Source: Aquipseudomonas alcaligenes NBRC 14159 (GTDB lineage Bacteria; Pseudomonadota; Gammaproteobacteria; Pseudomonadales; Pseudomonadaceae). From it: DNA of 64,000 nt. Below the pieces are notes generated by a model. That model had not been told where the DNA came from and did not search any database. It saw only the letters and a list, made by a program, of their open reading frames with translations. Position 1 is the first letter of the stretch. The number at the start of each line of letters is the position of its first letter. The stretch lies in NCBI RefSeq assembly GCF_000467105.1, contig NZ_BATI01000002.1:1-64000 (forward strand), read 5' to 3'. Below, piece by piece: positions 9,790 through 17,371 of this stretch. A program made the position numbers and the translations under genes.

Positions 9790-10197
9790 ATGGACCGCAC
9801 CCAACTGCACAGCCTGCTGCCGCACCAGGGCCAAGCCCTGTGGCTGGACGCCCTGCTCGGCCACGATGCCGAGCGCATCGAAGGCCTGTCCGCCTGGCAC
9901 CATCTGCAGGCCCTCGGCCACGACGCCTCGCCCTGTCTGCTGTTCGAGGCGGCCGCCCAGCTGTGCGCCGCGCATGGTGCCCTATATGGCGAGGATAACG
10001 CCATCGACATGGCCCTGGTGGGCAAGCTGTCGCAGCTGCAGCTGCACCATGAACCACAGCGCCGCGAGGGCGCGCTGCACGTCAGCGCCACCCAGGAGGC
10101 GCTAAGCCCGGCCGGCGCCCTCTACGCCTTCAGCATCCACGCCGAGCAGCGCCTGTTGCTGGACGGCAAGCTCCTGCTGGTGTTGGTCCGTGCTTGA
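9790..10197 (+). CDS. hot-dog-fold 3-hydroxyacyl-ACP dehydratase-like protein (ApeI/ApeP type)
   Basis: This 135-residue protein starts with LLPHQGQALWLDAL, the 'LLPHrxpmlllD' opening of FabA/FabZ-like dehydratases found in aryl-polyene clusters, and continues with a helix FEAAAQLCAAHGAL and beta strands. A catalytic His in the PHQG turn and a Glu in FEAAAQ are candidate active-site residues. It is the first gene of the plus-strand arm of the accessory cluster and overlaps the ABC ATPase gene by 8 nt. The predicted reaction is dehydration of a 3-hydroxyacyl thioester on the cluster's carrier protein; this is inferred from family and context. Confidence 0.72.
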   Translation: MDRTQLHSLLPHQGQALWLDALLGHDAERIEGLSAWHHLQALGHDASPCLLFEAAAQLCAAHGALYGEDNAIDMALVGKLSQLQLHHEPQRREGALHVSATQEALSPAGALYAFSIHAEQRLLLDGKLLLVLVRA

Positions 10198-11074
10198 GCT
10201 AACCAATATCACCCACCGCTATCCCGGCGCCGAAACCCCGGCCCTGCAGGGCATCGACCTGCAGCTGCAGGCCGGCCAGTGCCTGGGCCTGCTCGGCAGC
10301 AACGGCGCCGGCAAGACCACCCTGCTCTCGCTGCTGGCCGGCGTGCTGCCGCTGCAGCAGGGCGAGATTCGCTGGGACGGCGAGCGCAGCCTCGGCCTGG
10401 TGCCGCAGCAGCTGGCCTTCTACGCCGAGCTGAAGGTGCGCGAGAACCTCGAACTGTTCGCCGATCTCTACCGCCTGCGCGGCGCCGAGCGCGCCCGCCG
10501 CCTGGAGCTGTGCATCGCCAGCACCAGCCTGGAGAGCAAGCTGCAGCGCCGTGCCGGGCGTCTGTCCGGGGGTGAGCAGCGCCGCCTGAATTTCGCCATC
10601 GGCCTGCTGCAACCGGCGCGCCTGTACCTGTTCGACGAGGCCACGGTCGGCGTCGATGCCAGCAGCCGCCAGCGCCTGCTCGGCGCCGTGGAGCAGCTGA
10701 CCGCCGAGGGCCACGCGGTGATCTACACCAGCCACTACCTCGACGAAGTCGAGCGCGTGGCACAGCGCATCCTGCTGCTGCACCAGGGCCATGTGCGCCT
10801 GGACCTGGACAGCCGCCAGCTGCTCGGCGACGACCACGGCCTGTTACTGGAATGGCAGAGTGAGGAGCCCGCCGGCCTGCGAGAGCTGCTGGGCAAGCTG
10901 CACCTGAACGCCGAGGCGCTGCCGGGCGGCCTGCGCATCGCCAGCCTGGACGGTCCGCAGCTGCTGGAGATCACCCGTTTTCTCGCCGAACGCCCCGAGC
11001 TGCCGCACCTGCTGCGCTTCGGCCGGCCTTCGCTGGAGCAGCTCTACCTGCGCCTCAACGGAGGCCGCCTATGA
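10190..11074 (+). CDS. ABC transporter ATP-binding protein of an ABC-2 exporter
   Basis: The 294-residue protein is a single nucleotide-binding domain with Walker A GSNGAGKT (36-43), signature LSGGE (125-129), Walker B YLFDEATVG (about 146-154), a D-loop and a switch His in IYTSHYLDEVE, followed by a 70-residue C-terminal extension of the kind seen in drug, lipid or polysaccharide exporters. It overlaps the dehydratase upstream and the permease downstream (4 nt), so export is coupled to the biosynthetic genes. The cargo is presumably the lipid made by this cluster (inference). Confidence 0.9.
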   Translation: MLELTNITHRYPGAETPALQGIDLQLQAGQCLGLLGSNGAGKTTLLSLLAGVLPLQQGEIRWDGERSLGLVPQQLAFYAELKVRENLELFADLYRLRGAERARRLELCIASTSLESKLQRRAGRLSGGEQRRLNFAIGLLQPARLYLFDEATVGVDASSRQRLLGAVEQLTAEGHAVIYTSHYLDEVERVAQRILLLHQGHVRLDLDSRQLLGDDHGLLLEWQSEEPAGLRELLGKLHLNAEALPGGLRIASLDGPQLLEITRFLAERPELPHLLRFGRPSLEQLYLRLNGGRL

Positions 11075-12255
11075 GGCTGCGGGCGCTGGTGCGCAAGGAA
11101 TTCCTGCTGATGCTGCGCGACCCGCATGCGCTGGCCGTGCTGTTCATCATGCCGACCCTGTTCCTGGTGCTGATGGCCGGCGCCATGTCCAACTACCTGC
11201 AGGACAAGCCGCCGACCCTGCACCTGGTGCTGCAGGCCTCGCCGAATGGCGCCTACGAACAGGTGTTCCGCGCCGCCCTGGCCGCCCAGTTGCCAGGCAG
11301 CGAGTTGCTGGCGCAGGGCGACGCCCGCAGCGCCAGGATCAGCCTGCCTGCCGACTTCAGCGAAACCCTGCTGGACGATGAGCAGCAGGGCCTGGCCCTG
11401 AGCTTCCCGCCGCAACTGGACAAGCTGTCACGCCAGCACCTGCGCGGCGCCATGCGCATCGCCCTGGCGCAGACCCGCCTGCTCGCCTACCTGGAGGACA
11501 GCGGCGAGCTGGACGCCAGCCTGCCGCTGGCCGAGCGCCTGGCCCTGGTGCAGCAACGCACCCAGAGCAAGGTCGAGGAACAGGAGCTGCTGGCCAGCGG
11601 CGACCTCAGCGGGCGGGCCAACGCCAGCCAGTTGAGCGTGCCGGCCTGGCTGATCTTCGGCATGTTCTTCGTCGCCCTGCCGATGGCCGGCGGCTTCCAG
11701 CGCGAGCAGCAGAGCGGCGCGTTGCTGCGCTTCCGCGCTCTCGACCTCAACCTGGGCACCCTGGCCCTGAGCAAGCTGCTGCCCTACTTCGCCATCAACC
11801 TGGTGCAGTTCGCCCTGCTGCTGACCATCGGCGTGCACGGCCTGCCACTGCTCGGCCTGCAGGGCCTGGCGCTGCCCGGCAGCCCGACCGGCTATATGCT
11901 GCTGGCGATCAGCCTGAGCCTCGCCACCTGCGGCCTCGGCCTGCTGCTGGCGGCCCTGGCGCGCAGTGCCGAGCAGGCGTTGTTGCTCGGCGGCGGGATC
12001 AATATCATCCTCGCCGCCCTGGGCGGCATCATGGTGCCGAAGAGCGTGATGCCGGCGGCCATGGGCCAGCTGGCGGAGGTCTCGCCAATGAGCTGGGCAC
12101 TGGACGCCTTCCTCACCCTGCTGGTGGGCGAGGGCTCCGCCGCCGACATTGCCCCCTACTGTTTCCGCCTGCTGCTGATGGCCGCCCTGCTGGGCGGTGG
12201 TGGCGGGCTTCTGTTCCGCCGACGAGTACAGCAAACGCAATGGACCAACCACTAG
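11071..12255 (+). CDS. ABC-2 type permease
   Basis: The 394-residue membrane protein has an N-terminal helix (residues about 20-42) preceded by REFLLMLRDPHAL-like ABC-2 sequence, a large periplasmic domain of about 170 residues, and then five to six C-terminal helices (AWLIFGMFFVALPM onward). This is the ABC2_membrane_3 architecture of antibiotic, lipid or drug exporters. The catalytic partner is encoded immediately upstream. The stop overlaps the acyl-carrier-protein start by 16 nt, an unusually long overlap that argues for tight co-expression. Confidence 0.9.
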   Translation: MRLRALVRKEFLLMLRDPHALAVLFIMPTLFLVLMAGAMSNYLQDKPPTLHLVLQASPNGAYEQVFRAALAAQLPGSELLAQGDARSARISLPADFSETLLDDEQQGLALSFPPQLDKLSRQHLRGAMRIALAQTRLLAYLEDSGELDASLPLAERLALVQQRTQSKVEEQELLASGDLSGRANASQLSVPAWLIFGMFFVALPMAGGFQREQQSGALLRFRALDLNLGTLALSKLLPYFAINLVQFALLLTIGVHGLPLLGLQGLALPGSPTGYMLLAISLSLATCGLGLLLAALARSAEQALLLGGGINIILAALGGIMVPKSVMPAAMGQLAEVSPMSWALDAFLTLLVGEGSAADIAPYCFRLLLMAALLGGGGGLLFRRRVQQTQWTNH

Positions 12256-12503
12256 AACAACAACTCAAGCAACTGCTGATTCGCGAGTGCGACAAGGAAG
12301 ACGACATCGACTGGCAGAGCATCGCCGACGATGAGCCGCTGTTCGGCGCCAAGAGCCGCGTGCAGATGGACAGCCTGGACGCCCTGCAGGTGTCGCTGGC
12401 ACTGCAGCAGCACTACGGCGTGCGCATCGAGGGCGCCAAGGATGGCCGCAAGATCCTCGCCAGCATCGCCGATATCGCCGCCTTTATCCGCAGCCAGCAA
12501 TGA
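12240..12503 (+). CDS. acyl carrier protein
   Basis: This 87-residue acidic protein has the four-helix ACP pattern and the phosphopantetheine attachment motif MDSLDALQ with Ser45 as the modified residue. It differs from the housekeeping AcpP both in sequence and in setting: it lies between an exporter permease and a ketosynthase and overlaps both genes. It is expected to carry the growing acyl or polyketide chain of the cluster after activation by a phosphopantetheinyl transferase, which is not encoded in the window. Confidence 0.88.
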   Translation: MDQPLEQQLKQLLIRECDKEDDIDWQSIADDEPLFGAKSRVQMDSLDALQVSLALQQHYGVRIEGAKDGRKILASIADIAAFIRSQQ

Positions 12504-13609
12504 TCCCCGTCTACCTGCAGCGCGGCGCCCTGCACAGCACCCTGGGCGCAGACCTGAGCGACGCGGCGAGCAACCTGCTGGCCGACCGCCGGCCGCAGCC
12601 GACGCCCTTCCAGCTGCACGAACTGCAGCAGCCGCGCCCCTACTTCGCCGTCGCCACTGACGAGGCGCTGGACGCGCGCCTGGATCGCCTGCTCGGCGAA
12701 ACCTTGGGTGATACGCCGACTGGCGACTGCCTGCTGATCGTCACCAGCACCGCGCTGGATATCACCGAACTGGAAACGCGAGTGGCCGACGAGGGCGGCT
12801 TCCGCTTCGAGCATTCCACGCCGCTGGACCTGATGGCCGAGCGACTGCGCCAGCGCCACGGCTTTGCCGATGCCTTCACCCTCAACACCGCCTGCACCAG
12901 CGCCGCCAATGGCCTGCTGTACGGTGCGCGCCTGCTCGCCAGCGGCGGATACAAACAGGTGCTGGTGCTGGCCTTCGAAACGCCCAGCGCCATCGCCCAG
13001 CAGGGCTTCGGCGCCCTCGACCTGACCAGCCCCAGCGGCGCCTACCGGCCCTTCCATCCGGAGCGCGACGGCCTGGTGCTGGGCGAGTGCTACTGCGCCA
13101 CCCTGCTCGGCCTCGAGCCCGGCCCGGCGCCACTGGCGAAGCTGCTCGGCGGCTTCAGCGCCTGCGACACCAGTAGCCTGACCACCACCCGCGAGGACGG
13201 CAGCCATATCGACTGGGTGATGCGCCGCGCGCTGCAGGTCGCCGGAGTCGGGGCCGAGCAGATCGGTCTGGCCAAGCTGCACGGCACCGCCACCGGCGCC
13301 AATGACCAGGCGGAAAGCGCCGGCATGCGCCTGCTCTACCCCGAGGCGCTGCCGCCGCTGGCCGTGCTCAAGCCCTGGCTCGGCCATACCCTGGGCGCCT
13401 GCGGCCTGAGCGAGACGCTGCTGTTGCTCGCCGCCCTGCGCCAAGGCGCGCTGCCGGCGCTGGACTATGCCGGCGAGGCGCTACTGCCGCTGCCCAGCGA
13501 GCCGACGGCCATTGCGCCCGACGCCCTGCTGCTGGCCAATTTCTTCGGCTTCGGCGGCAACAACGCCAGCCTGGTACTGCAGGGCTGCGTTGCAGGAGAA
13601 CAGCCATGA
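12500..13609 (+). CDS. beta-ketoacyl-ACP synthase (FabF-like KS)
   Basis: A KAS I/II-type ketosynthase of 369 residues, somewhat shorter than FabF (about 410). The catalytic triad is intact: Cys132 in NTACTSAANG, His261 in LHGTATGANDQAE and His296 in WLGHTLGACG. The C-terminal glycine loop FFGFGGNNASLVL is also present. Decarboxylative chain extension on the cluster ACP is the likely role. It overlaps the ACP gene upstream and the short KS-like gene downstream by 4 nt each. Confidence 0.88.
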   Translation: MIPVYLQRGALHSTLGADLSDAASNLLADRRPQPTPFQLHELQQPRPYFAVATDEALDARLDRLLGETLGDTPTGDCLLIVTSTALDITELETRVADEGGFRFEHSTPLDLMAERLRQRHGFADAFTLNTACTSAANGLLYGARLLASGGYKQVLVLAFETPSAIAQQGFGALDLTSPSGAYRPFHPERDGLVLGECYCATLLGLEPGPAPLAKLLGGFSACDTSSLTTTREDGSHIDWVMRRALQVAGVGAEQIGLAKLHGTATGANDQAESAGMRLLYPEALPPLAVLKPWLGHTLGACGLSETLLLLAALRQGALPALDYAGEALLPLPSEPTAIAPDALLLANFFGFGGNNASLVLQGCVAGEQP

Positions 13610-14163
13610 AGGTTATCGCCGCCAGCGAGATCCACGGCAGCGCCGAGCTCGACGACAAGGCGCTGAAGGCCGCACTCGGCCAGTACCTGGCCAGCCCGCC
13701 ACGGCGCATCGACCGCCTGATCTTCCAGGCCCTGCTCGGCGCCGCCCTGTTCAAGGACCATGTGCGCAGCGACTGCGGCCTGTACCTGGCCTCGCGCCAC
13801 CCGGCGCGGCCGACCATGGGCGCACTGCTCGACGCCGTGTGCGTGCAGCAGCGCCAGCCCAAGCCCTTCGAGTTCGTCAACAGCGTGAGCAATGCCGCCG
13901 GTTTCCATGTCGCCCAGCAGCTGGGGCTGGAAGGGCCGAACCTATTCGTCGGCGCCGGGCCACGGGTGTGGCCGCAGCTGCAGCGGCTGGCCGCCCTGGA
14001 CCTGGCCGATGGGCTGGTCAGTCAGGCGCTGCTGGTAGTGGTCGAGGACCTAGGCGATTTCCGCGTGCAGGCAGTGCTGCTGGAGCGCGGTGCAGAGGCC
14101 ACGGCTGCGGTGAACTTCACCGCTCTGACAGTAGGGACTGAGGTACAGCAACTTACCCTGTAG
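13606..14163 (+). CDS. short ketosynthase-N-terminal-like protein lacking the active-site cysteine
   Basis: The 185-residue protein resembles the KAS N-terminal-like family that accompanies ketosynthases in aryl-polyene and related clusters. The segment FVNSVSNAAGFHVAQQLGLEGPNLFVGAG (residues 91-119) aligns with the KS active-site region, but Asn-Ala-Ala occupies the place of the catalytic Ala-Cys. It also lacks the C-terminal His motifs. It overlaps the full KS gene by 4 nt. A chain-length-factor-like or scaffolding role beside the intact KS is the best guess; a decayed KS is less likely because the frame is clean and the family is conserved. Confidence 0.7.
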   Translation: MKVIAASEIHGSAELDDKALKAALGQYLASPPRRIDRLIFQALLGAALFKDHVRSDCGLYLASRHPARPTMGALLDAVCVQQRQPKPFEFVNSVSNAAGFHVAQQLGLEGPNLFVGAGPRVWPQLQRLAALDLADGLVSQALLVVVEDLGDFRVQAVLLERGAEATAAVNFTALTVGTEVQQLTL

Positions 14164-14206
14164 CACCGATCTCGATCAGAAATGCATCAATGGCAGGAGC
14201 CAATCA

Positions 14207-14692
14207 ATGAAGAAAACTCTACTGATCATGCTTCTAGGCACTCTGCTACTCGGCTGCCATCGCTTCTTGGACTACTCCGCTAACCCAACAAACTTCAATT
14301 CTCCTGCCGGGGCTATTGAGCTTCTTGAGCGAATATTTCACGAGGACTACGGCAAGCAGAAAGTCGAATCGGTCGCCGTTTACCCGAAATACATCCTCCT
14401 GGGTGACGGAATAGTCTCAAGCAGCAGCGGTACCGCTGTTGCTGCCCCAATTGGCAGCGGTGCAATTGCATCGGGAACTACGACAACAGTTACCCAGCAT
14501 GCAGGACAGCGGCTTTACTTCAGCTCGCTTGGGAAAAGCACCATCCATCAGCGACGTCTACGCTCGGGCCGCTATGTAGTGATCGTGAGAGCGCATGATG
14601 GAGCCGAACTCAGGAAGGTCAGCATGCGCACTCTGACCGATGCAGAACGCTTTGTAGACGCCATCGAATATCTAAAGCAAAACGCGCAATAG
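14207..14692 (+). CDS. predicted lipoprotein, unknown, lower GC than its surroundings
   Basis: The 161-residue product has a lipoprotein signal (MKKTLLIMLLGTLLLG before Cys17). The mature part includes a Gly/Ser/Thr-rich segment (VAAPIGSGAIASGTTTTV) and a C-terminal beta-rich part with a helix DAERFVDAIEYLKQ. Codon use is visibly less GC-rich than in every neighbour (for example AAA, ACT, TCT and ATT are frequent). It sits between the two convergent arms of the lipid cluster and directly before a 95-bp palindrome. No family was recognised; recent acquisition is plausible. Confidence 0.6.
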   Translation: MKKTLLIMLLGTLLLGCHRFLDYSANPTNFNSPAGAIELLERIFHEDYGKQKVESVAVYPKYILLGDGIVSSSSGTAVAAPIGSGAIASGTTTTVTQHAGQRLYFSSLGKSTIHQRRLRSGRYVVIVRAHDGAELRKVSMRTLTDAERFVDAIEYLKQNAQ

Positions 14693-14696
14693 AGCT

Positions 14697-14791
14697 GTAG
14701 GGCGGGTTAGCCGCATCGCGGCTTAACCCGCCAAGCGTTATTTCGTCCGGCCCCCATGGCGGGTTACGGCCTGCGGCCTAACCCGCCCTAC
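14697..14791. repeat. compound palindrome, GTAGGG(C/T)GGGT family
   Basis: The outer arms GTAGGGCGGGTTA (14697-14709) and TAACCCGCCCTAC (14779-14791) are a perfect 13-bp inverted repeat. Within it are two smaller hairpins, at about 14701-14732 and 14759-14788, each with GGCGGGTTA/TAACCCGCC arms. The element separates the lipoprotein gene from the convergent BtrH-like gene and overlaps the latter's stop by a few bases. It shares its core with the repeat at 9092-9146. Confidence 0.75.
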
Positions 14792-15801
14792 GCCTTGCGC
14801 TTGCTCCAGGCGCCCAGCTCCTTCATCAGCGCCCGCTCCTGGCCGGCGATACCGCGCAGCATCTCGGCGATGGGGCGGAAATCCGGCGCCTCGCCCTTGC
14901 TGCGGCTGGCGCGCACGCAGGCCGAGGCGAACTGGCGCCAGTCGTCGCCGATGGCGGTCAGACGTGCAGAGGCCTCGCCCAGCTCGGCCGCGCCGATCTT
15001 CTCGCCGGCCTCCTGCAGGAAGCTGGCGTACATGAAGCGGAAGCCGGCGCCGCCGGTGCCGATTTCTTCCTGCATGCGCACGATGTGGGTCAGGTACAGG
15101 CGGTTGTACTTGGCCTGCGTCGGATCAAGCAGTTCGACCTGTTTGGCCAGGTGCTGGATGCCACGGATGCCGATCCACGGCAGCGGCATGCCGTCGAGGA
15201 TGCGCGTGGTGCCGAGCACGGCCTGGCGGACCAGCTTCCCCCAGTCCTGCTCCCGGGGCACGTCGTCGAGCCAGTACATCAGGCCCTTGGCCGCCAGCGC
15301 GCCCTTGGCGAAACGCGCCTTCTGCAGGTCGGCGGCGGCGCAGCGCACCGGCTCTTCGAACACCGGGTCGCTGATCAGGTACTCGTCGCCGTCGCGGCCG
15401 TAGGCCAGCAGGTTGTGCGCGTTGAAGTGGAAGCGCATCTCCGGCGGGAAGTACGGCAGCCAGAACACCGAGCTCTGCAGGCCGGCCAGGCGGCCCTGGT
15501 CGAGCAACGCATCCAGCTCGCGGCGGCCCTGCTCGGGGTTGCCGAAGGTACGGCTGTTGAGGCGCGCGCCGAGGCGCTTGCTCAGGGTCTTGATCAGGTG
15601 TTTGGGCGGCATGCGGTAGGCAATCAGCGGCATGCCGCTGAGCTTGACGATCGGCAGATAGGCGAAGGCCAGGCCCGAGGCCAGGCCGAAGGCCATCGGC
15701 TCGCTCATCGGCAGGCCGGCGTGACTCAGCAGGCTGGCCATCACCCCGCTCTCGCAGTGGGCGCTCTGGCGGTGCTGGAAGTGCGGTTCGAAGCTGCTCA
15801 T
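14788..15801 (-). CDS. BtrH N-terminal-domain protein (Cys/His acyltransferase-like)
   Basis: The 337-residue protein opens with HFQHRQSAHCESGVMASLLSHAG, where Cys16 sits at the start of a helix, and later has FHFNAHNLLAYGRDGDEYLISDP, giving the Cys...His...Asp order of C39/papain-like folds. This matches the BtrH N-terminal family; BtrH of the butirosin pathway transfers an acyl group from a carrier protein to an amine. The C-terminal third is helical. The start was placed where the protein overlaps the upstream stop by 4 nt (ATGA). In this cluster it could offload the lipid from the ACP onto an acceptor (inference). Confidence 0.72.
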   Translation of the reverse strand: MSSFEPHFQHRQSAHCESGVMASLLSHAGLPMSEPMAFGLASGLAFAYLPIVKLSGMPLIAYRMPPKHLIKTLSKRLGARLNSRTFGNPEQGRRELDALLDQGRLAGLQSSVFWLPYFPPEMRFHFNAHNLLAYGRDGDEYLISDPVFEEPVRCAAADLQKARFAKGALAAKGLMYWLDDVPREQDWGKLVRQAVLGTTRILDGMPLPWIGIRGIQHLAKQVELLDPTQAKYNRLYLTHIVRMQEEIGTGGAGFRFMYASFLQEAGEKIGAAELGEASARLTAIGDDWRQFASACVRASRSKGEAPDFRPIAEMLRGIAGQERALMKELGAWSKRKA

Positions 15802-16205
15802 GCCGGGGCCTTCTGGTAGCAGATCAGTTGTTCCACCGGCAGGCCGAAGGCTTCGGCGTAACGGGCGAGGATGGATGCGCTCAGGCGCCGGTAGATGGCC
15901 GGGCGAAAGTGCCGGCGGATGCGCCACTGGAACAGCCCGGTGATCTGCGCCAGCGCCGGTTCGTCCAGGCGGTAGCGGTACATCAGGCACTTCAGCGGCG
16001 ACAGCTCGCCGCGCTGCCAGGCCGCCTCGGCCTCGGCTTCCTGGGCCTCCAGTTCGGCCACGGCCAGCTGGGTGGCGTAGGCCTCGGTGTCCCAGCCGTC
16101 GCTCTGCGCGCGCTGGTAGTGGCCCTCGGCGTCCACGGCGTAGACCAGCTTGCTGTGGCCGCCGTAGGTGGAGCTGTGATCCTGGGGAACCTCGTCAAGC
16201 TTCAT
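15798..16205 (-). CDS. unknown 135-residue protein of the lipid cluster
   Basis: No family was recognised. The N-terminal half is acidic and helical (VAELEAQEAEAEAAWQRGEL), followed by a basic segment FQWRIRRHFRPAIYRRLSASILARYAEAFGLPVEQL. The last part has a loose resemblance to a helix-turn-helix or carrier-binding helix bundle, but no convincing motif. It overlaps the KAS III gene upstream by 11 nt and the BtrH-like gene downstream by 4 nt, so it is certainly translated with them and probably acts in the same pathway. Confidence 0.65.
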   Translation of the reverse strand: MKLDEVPQDHSSTYGGHSKLVYAVDAEGHYQRAQSDGWDTEAYATQLAVAELEAQEAEAEAAWQRGELSPLKCLMYRYRLDEPALAQITGLFQWRIRRHFRPAIYRRLSASILARYAEAFGLPVEQLICYQKAPA

Positions 16206-17352
16206 CGCCGACCACCGTCAGATGCATGAATGCGCTGGAGAAGCGCCCGCTCTCGGGCACGTAGCAGAGCAGGCGCTCGCCACGGCGCAGGCGGCCGCCG
16301 TTGAACAGTTCCTCGAGGATGATGAAGATCGAGGCGGCACCGGTATTGCCCTTGCTGGTCAGGTTGGTGAACCAGCGCTCTTGGGGGATCGGCAGGTCGG
16401 CCTCGGCCAGGCCCTCGGCCAGGCGCTCGCGGAAGAACTCGGAGGAGTAGTGCGGCAGGAAGTGGTCGATGTCCGCCGCGCGCAGCGCGCGCTTGTGCAG
16501 GATGCGCCTGAGCGCCTCGACCACGGTGACACGGACGATGTTGTCGTTGAGCAGTTTGACGTCCTGCTTGATCGCCATCACCGAGCGGCGGTTGCGCTCG
16601 TCGGCGTCGAAACGACTCCAGCCGGTCAGGCCACCCTCCTCCATCTCGGCGCCGGCGTACATGCACGGCGGCATCTGGTCGGCGAAGGAGAGGATGTCGA
16701 TCCAGTCGATGCGCAGGCTCAGCCCGCCGGCATTGGGGCGGTCCTGCAGCCACACGGCGCCAGCGCCGTCGGAGAGCATCCAGCGCAGGAAGTCCTTCTC
16801 GAAGGCGATCTCCGGATGGCTCTCCAGCTCCTCGCTGCGGCGCTCGTACTCGGCGTCGAAGTTGCGTGCCTGCATCAGCGTGGAGGCCACCTCCGAGCCG
16901 CAGGCCACGGCGTTGCGGCTCTCGCCGCTGGCCACGCTGAGGTAGGCGTACTTCAGCGCAGTAACGCCGCACAGGCAGATGCCGGCGGTGGTCACCACCT
17001 CGCTCGGCGGGTTGCCCAGCTCGCCATGCACCATCACCGCGTGGCCGGGCATGGTCTGGTCCGGCGAGGAGGTGCTGGCCACCAGGCAGTCCAGCTCGCC
17101 CAGGTCGAAGCCGGGGCCCGCAAGGCCACGGATGGCAGCGGCGCTGATTTGCGCGTTGTTCATCGCCGGCTCGCCGCTGAGCGGATCGATCACGTAGTGG
17201 CGGCTCTGGATGCCGTTGCGCTTGAGCACCAGGCGCCGCGCCCGCGACGGCTGGCCGCCGACCAGGCCGAGGCGCTCCTCCATCTGTTCGTTGTCGACCG
17301 GGTCGAACGGCAGGTAGGCGCTGATGCGATTGATGAAGACAGGGTTGGCCAC
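16195..17352 (-). CDS. KAS III-type beta-ketoacyl synthase (DarB-like)
   Basis: A FabH-superfamily enzyme of 385 residues with the complete Cys-His-Asn triad: Cys128 in CLCGVTALKYA, His301 in FLPHYSSEFF and Asn336 in SKGNTGAASI. It is longer than FabH (about 317). DarB in dialkylresorcinol pathways is an enzyme of this type that condenses two acyl chains. The GTG start at 17352 was chosen because AGGA lies 6 nt upstream; the longer reading frame has no family similarity. It follows the DarA-like gene by 19 bp, the conserved darA-darB order. Confidence 0.8.
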   Translation of the reverse strand: MANPVFINRISAYLPFDPVDNEQMEERLGLVGGQPSRARRLVLKRNGIQSRHYVIDPLSGEPAMNNAQISAAAIRGLAGPGFDLGELDCLVASTSSPDQTMPGHAVMVHGELGNPPSEVVTTAGICLCGVTALKYAYLSVASGESRNAVACGSEVASTLMQARNFDAEYERRSEELESHPEIAFEKDFLRWMLSDGAGAVWLQDRPNAGGLSLRIDWIDILSFADQMPPCMYAGAEMEEGGLTGWSRFDADERNRRSVMAIKQDVKLLNDNIVRVTVVEALRRILHKRALRAADIDHFLPHYSSEFFRERLAEGLAEADLPIPQERWFTNLTSKGNTGAASIFIILEELFNGGRLRRGERLLCYVPESGRFSSAFMHLTVVGDEA

Positions 17353-17371
17353 GTTGAATCCTCGGGTCACT

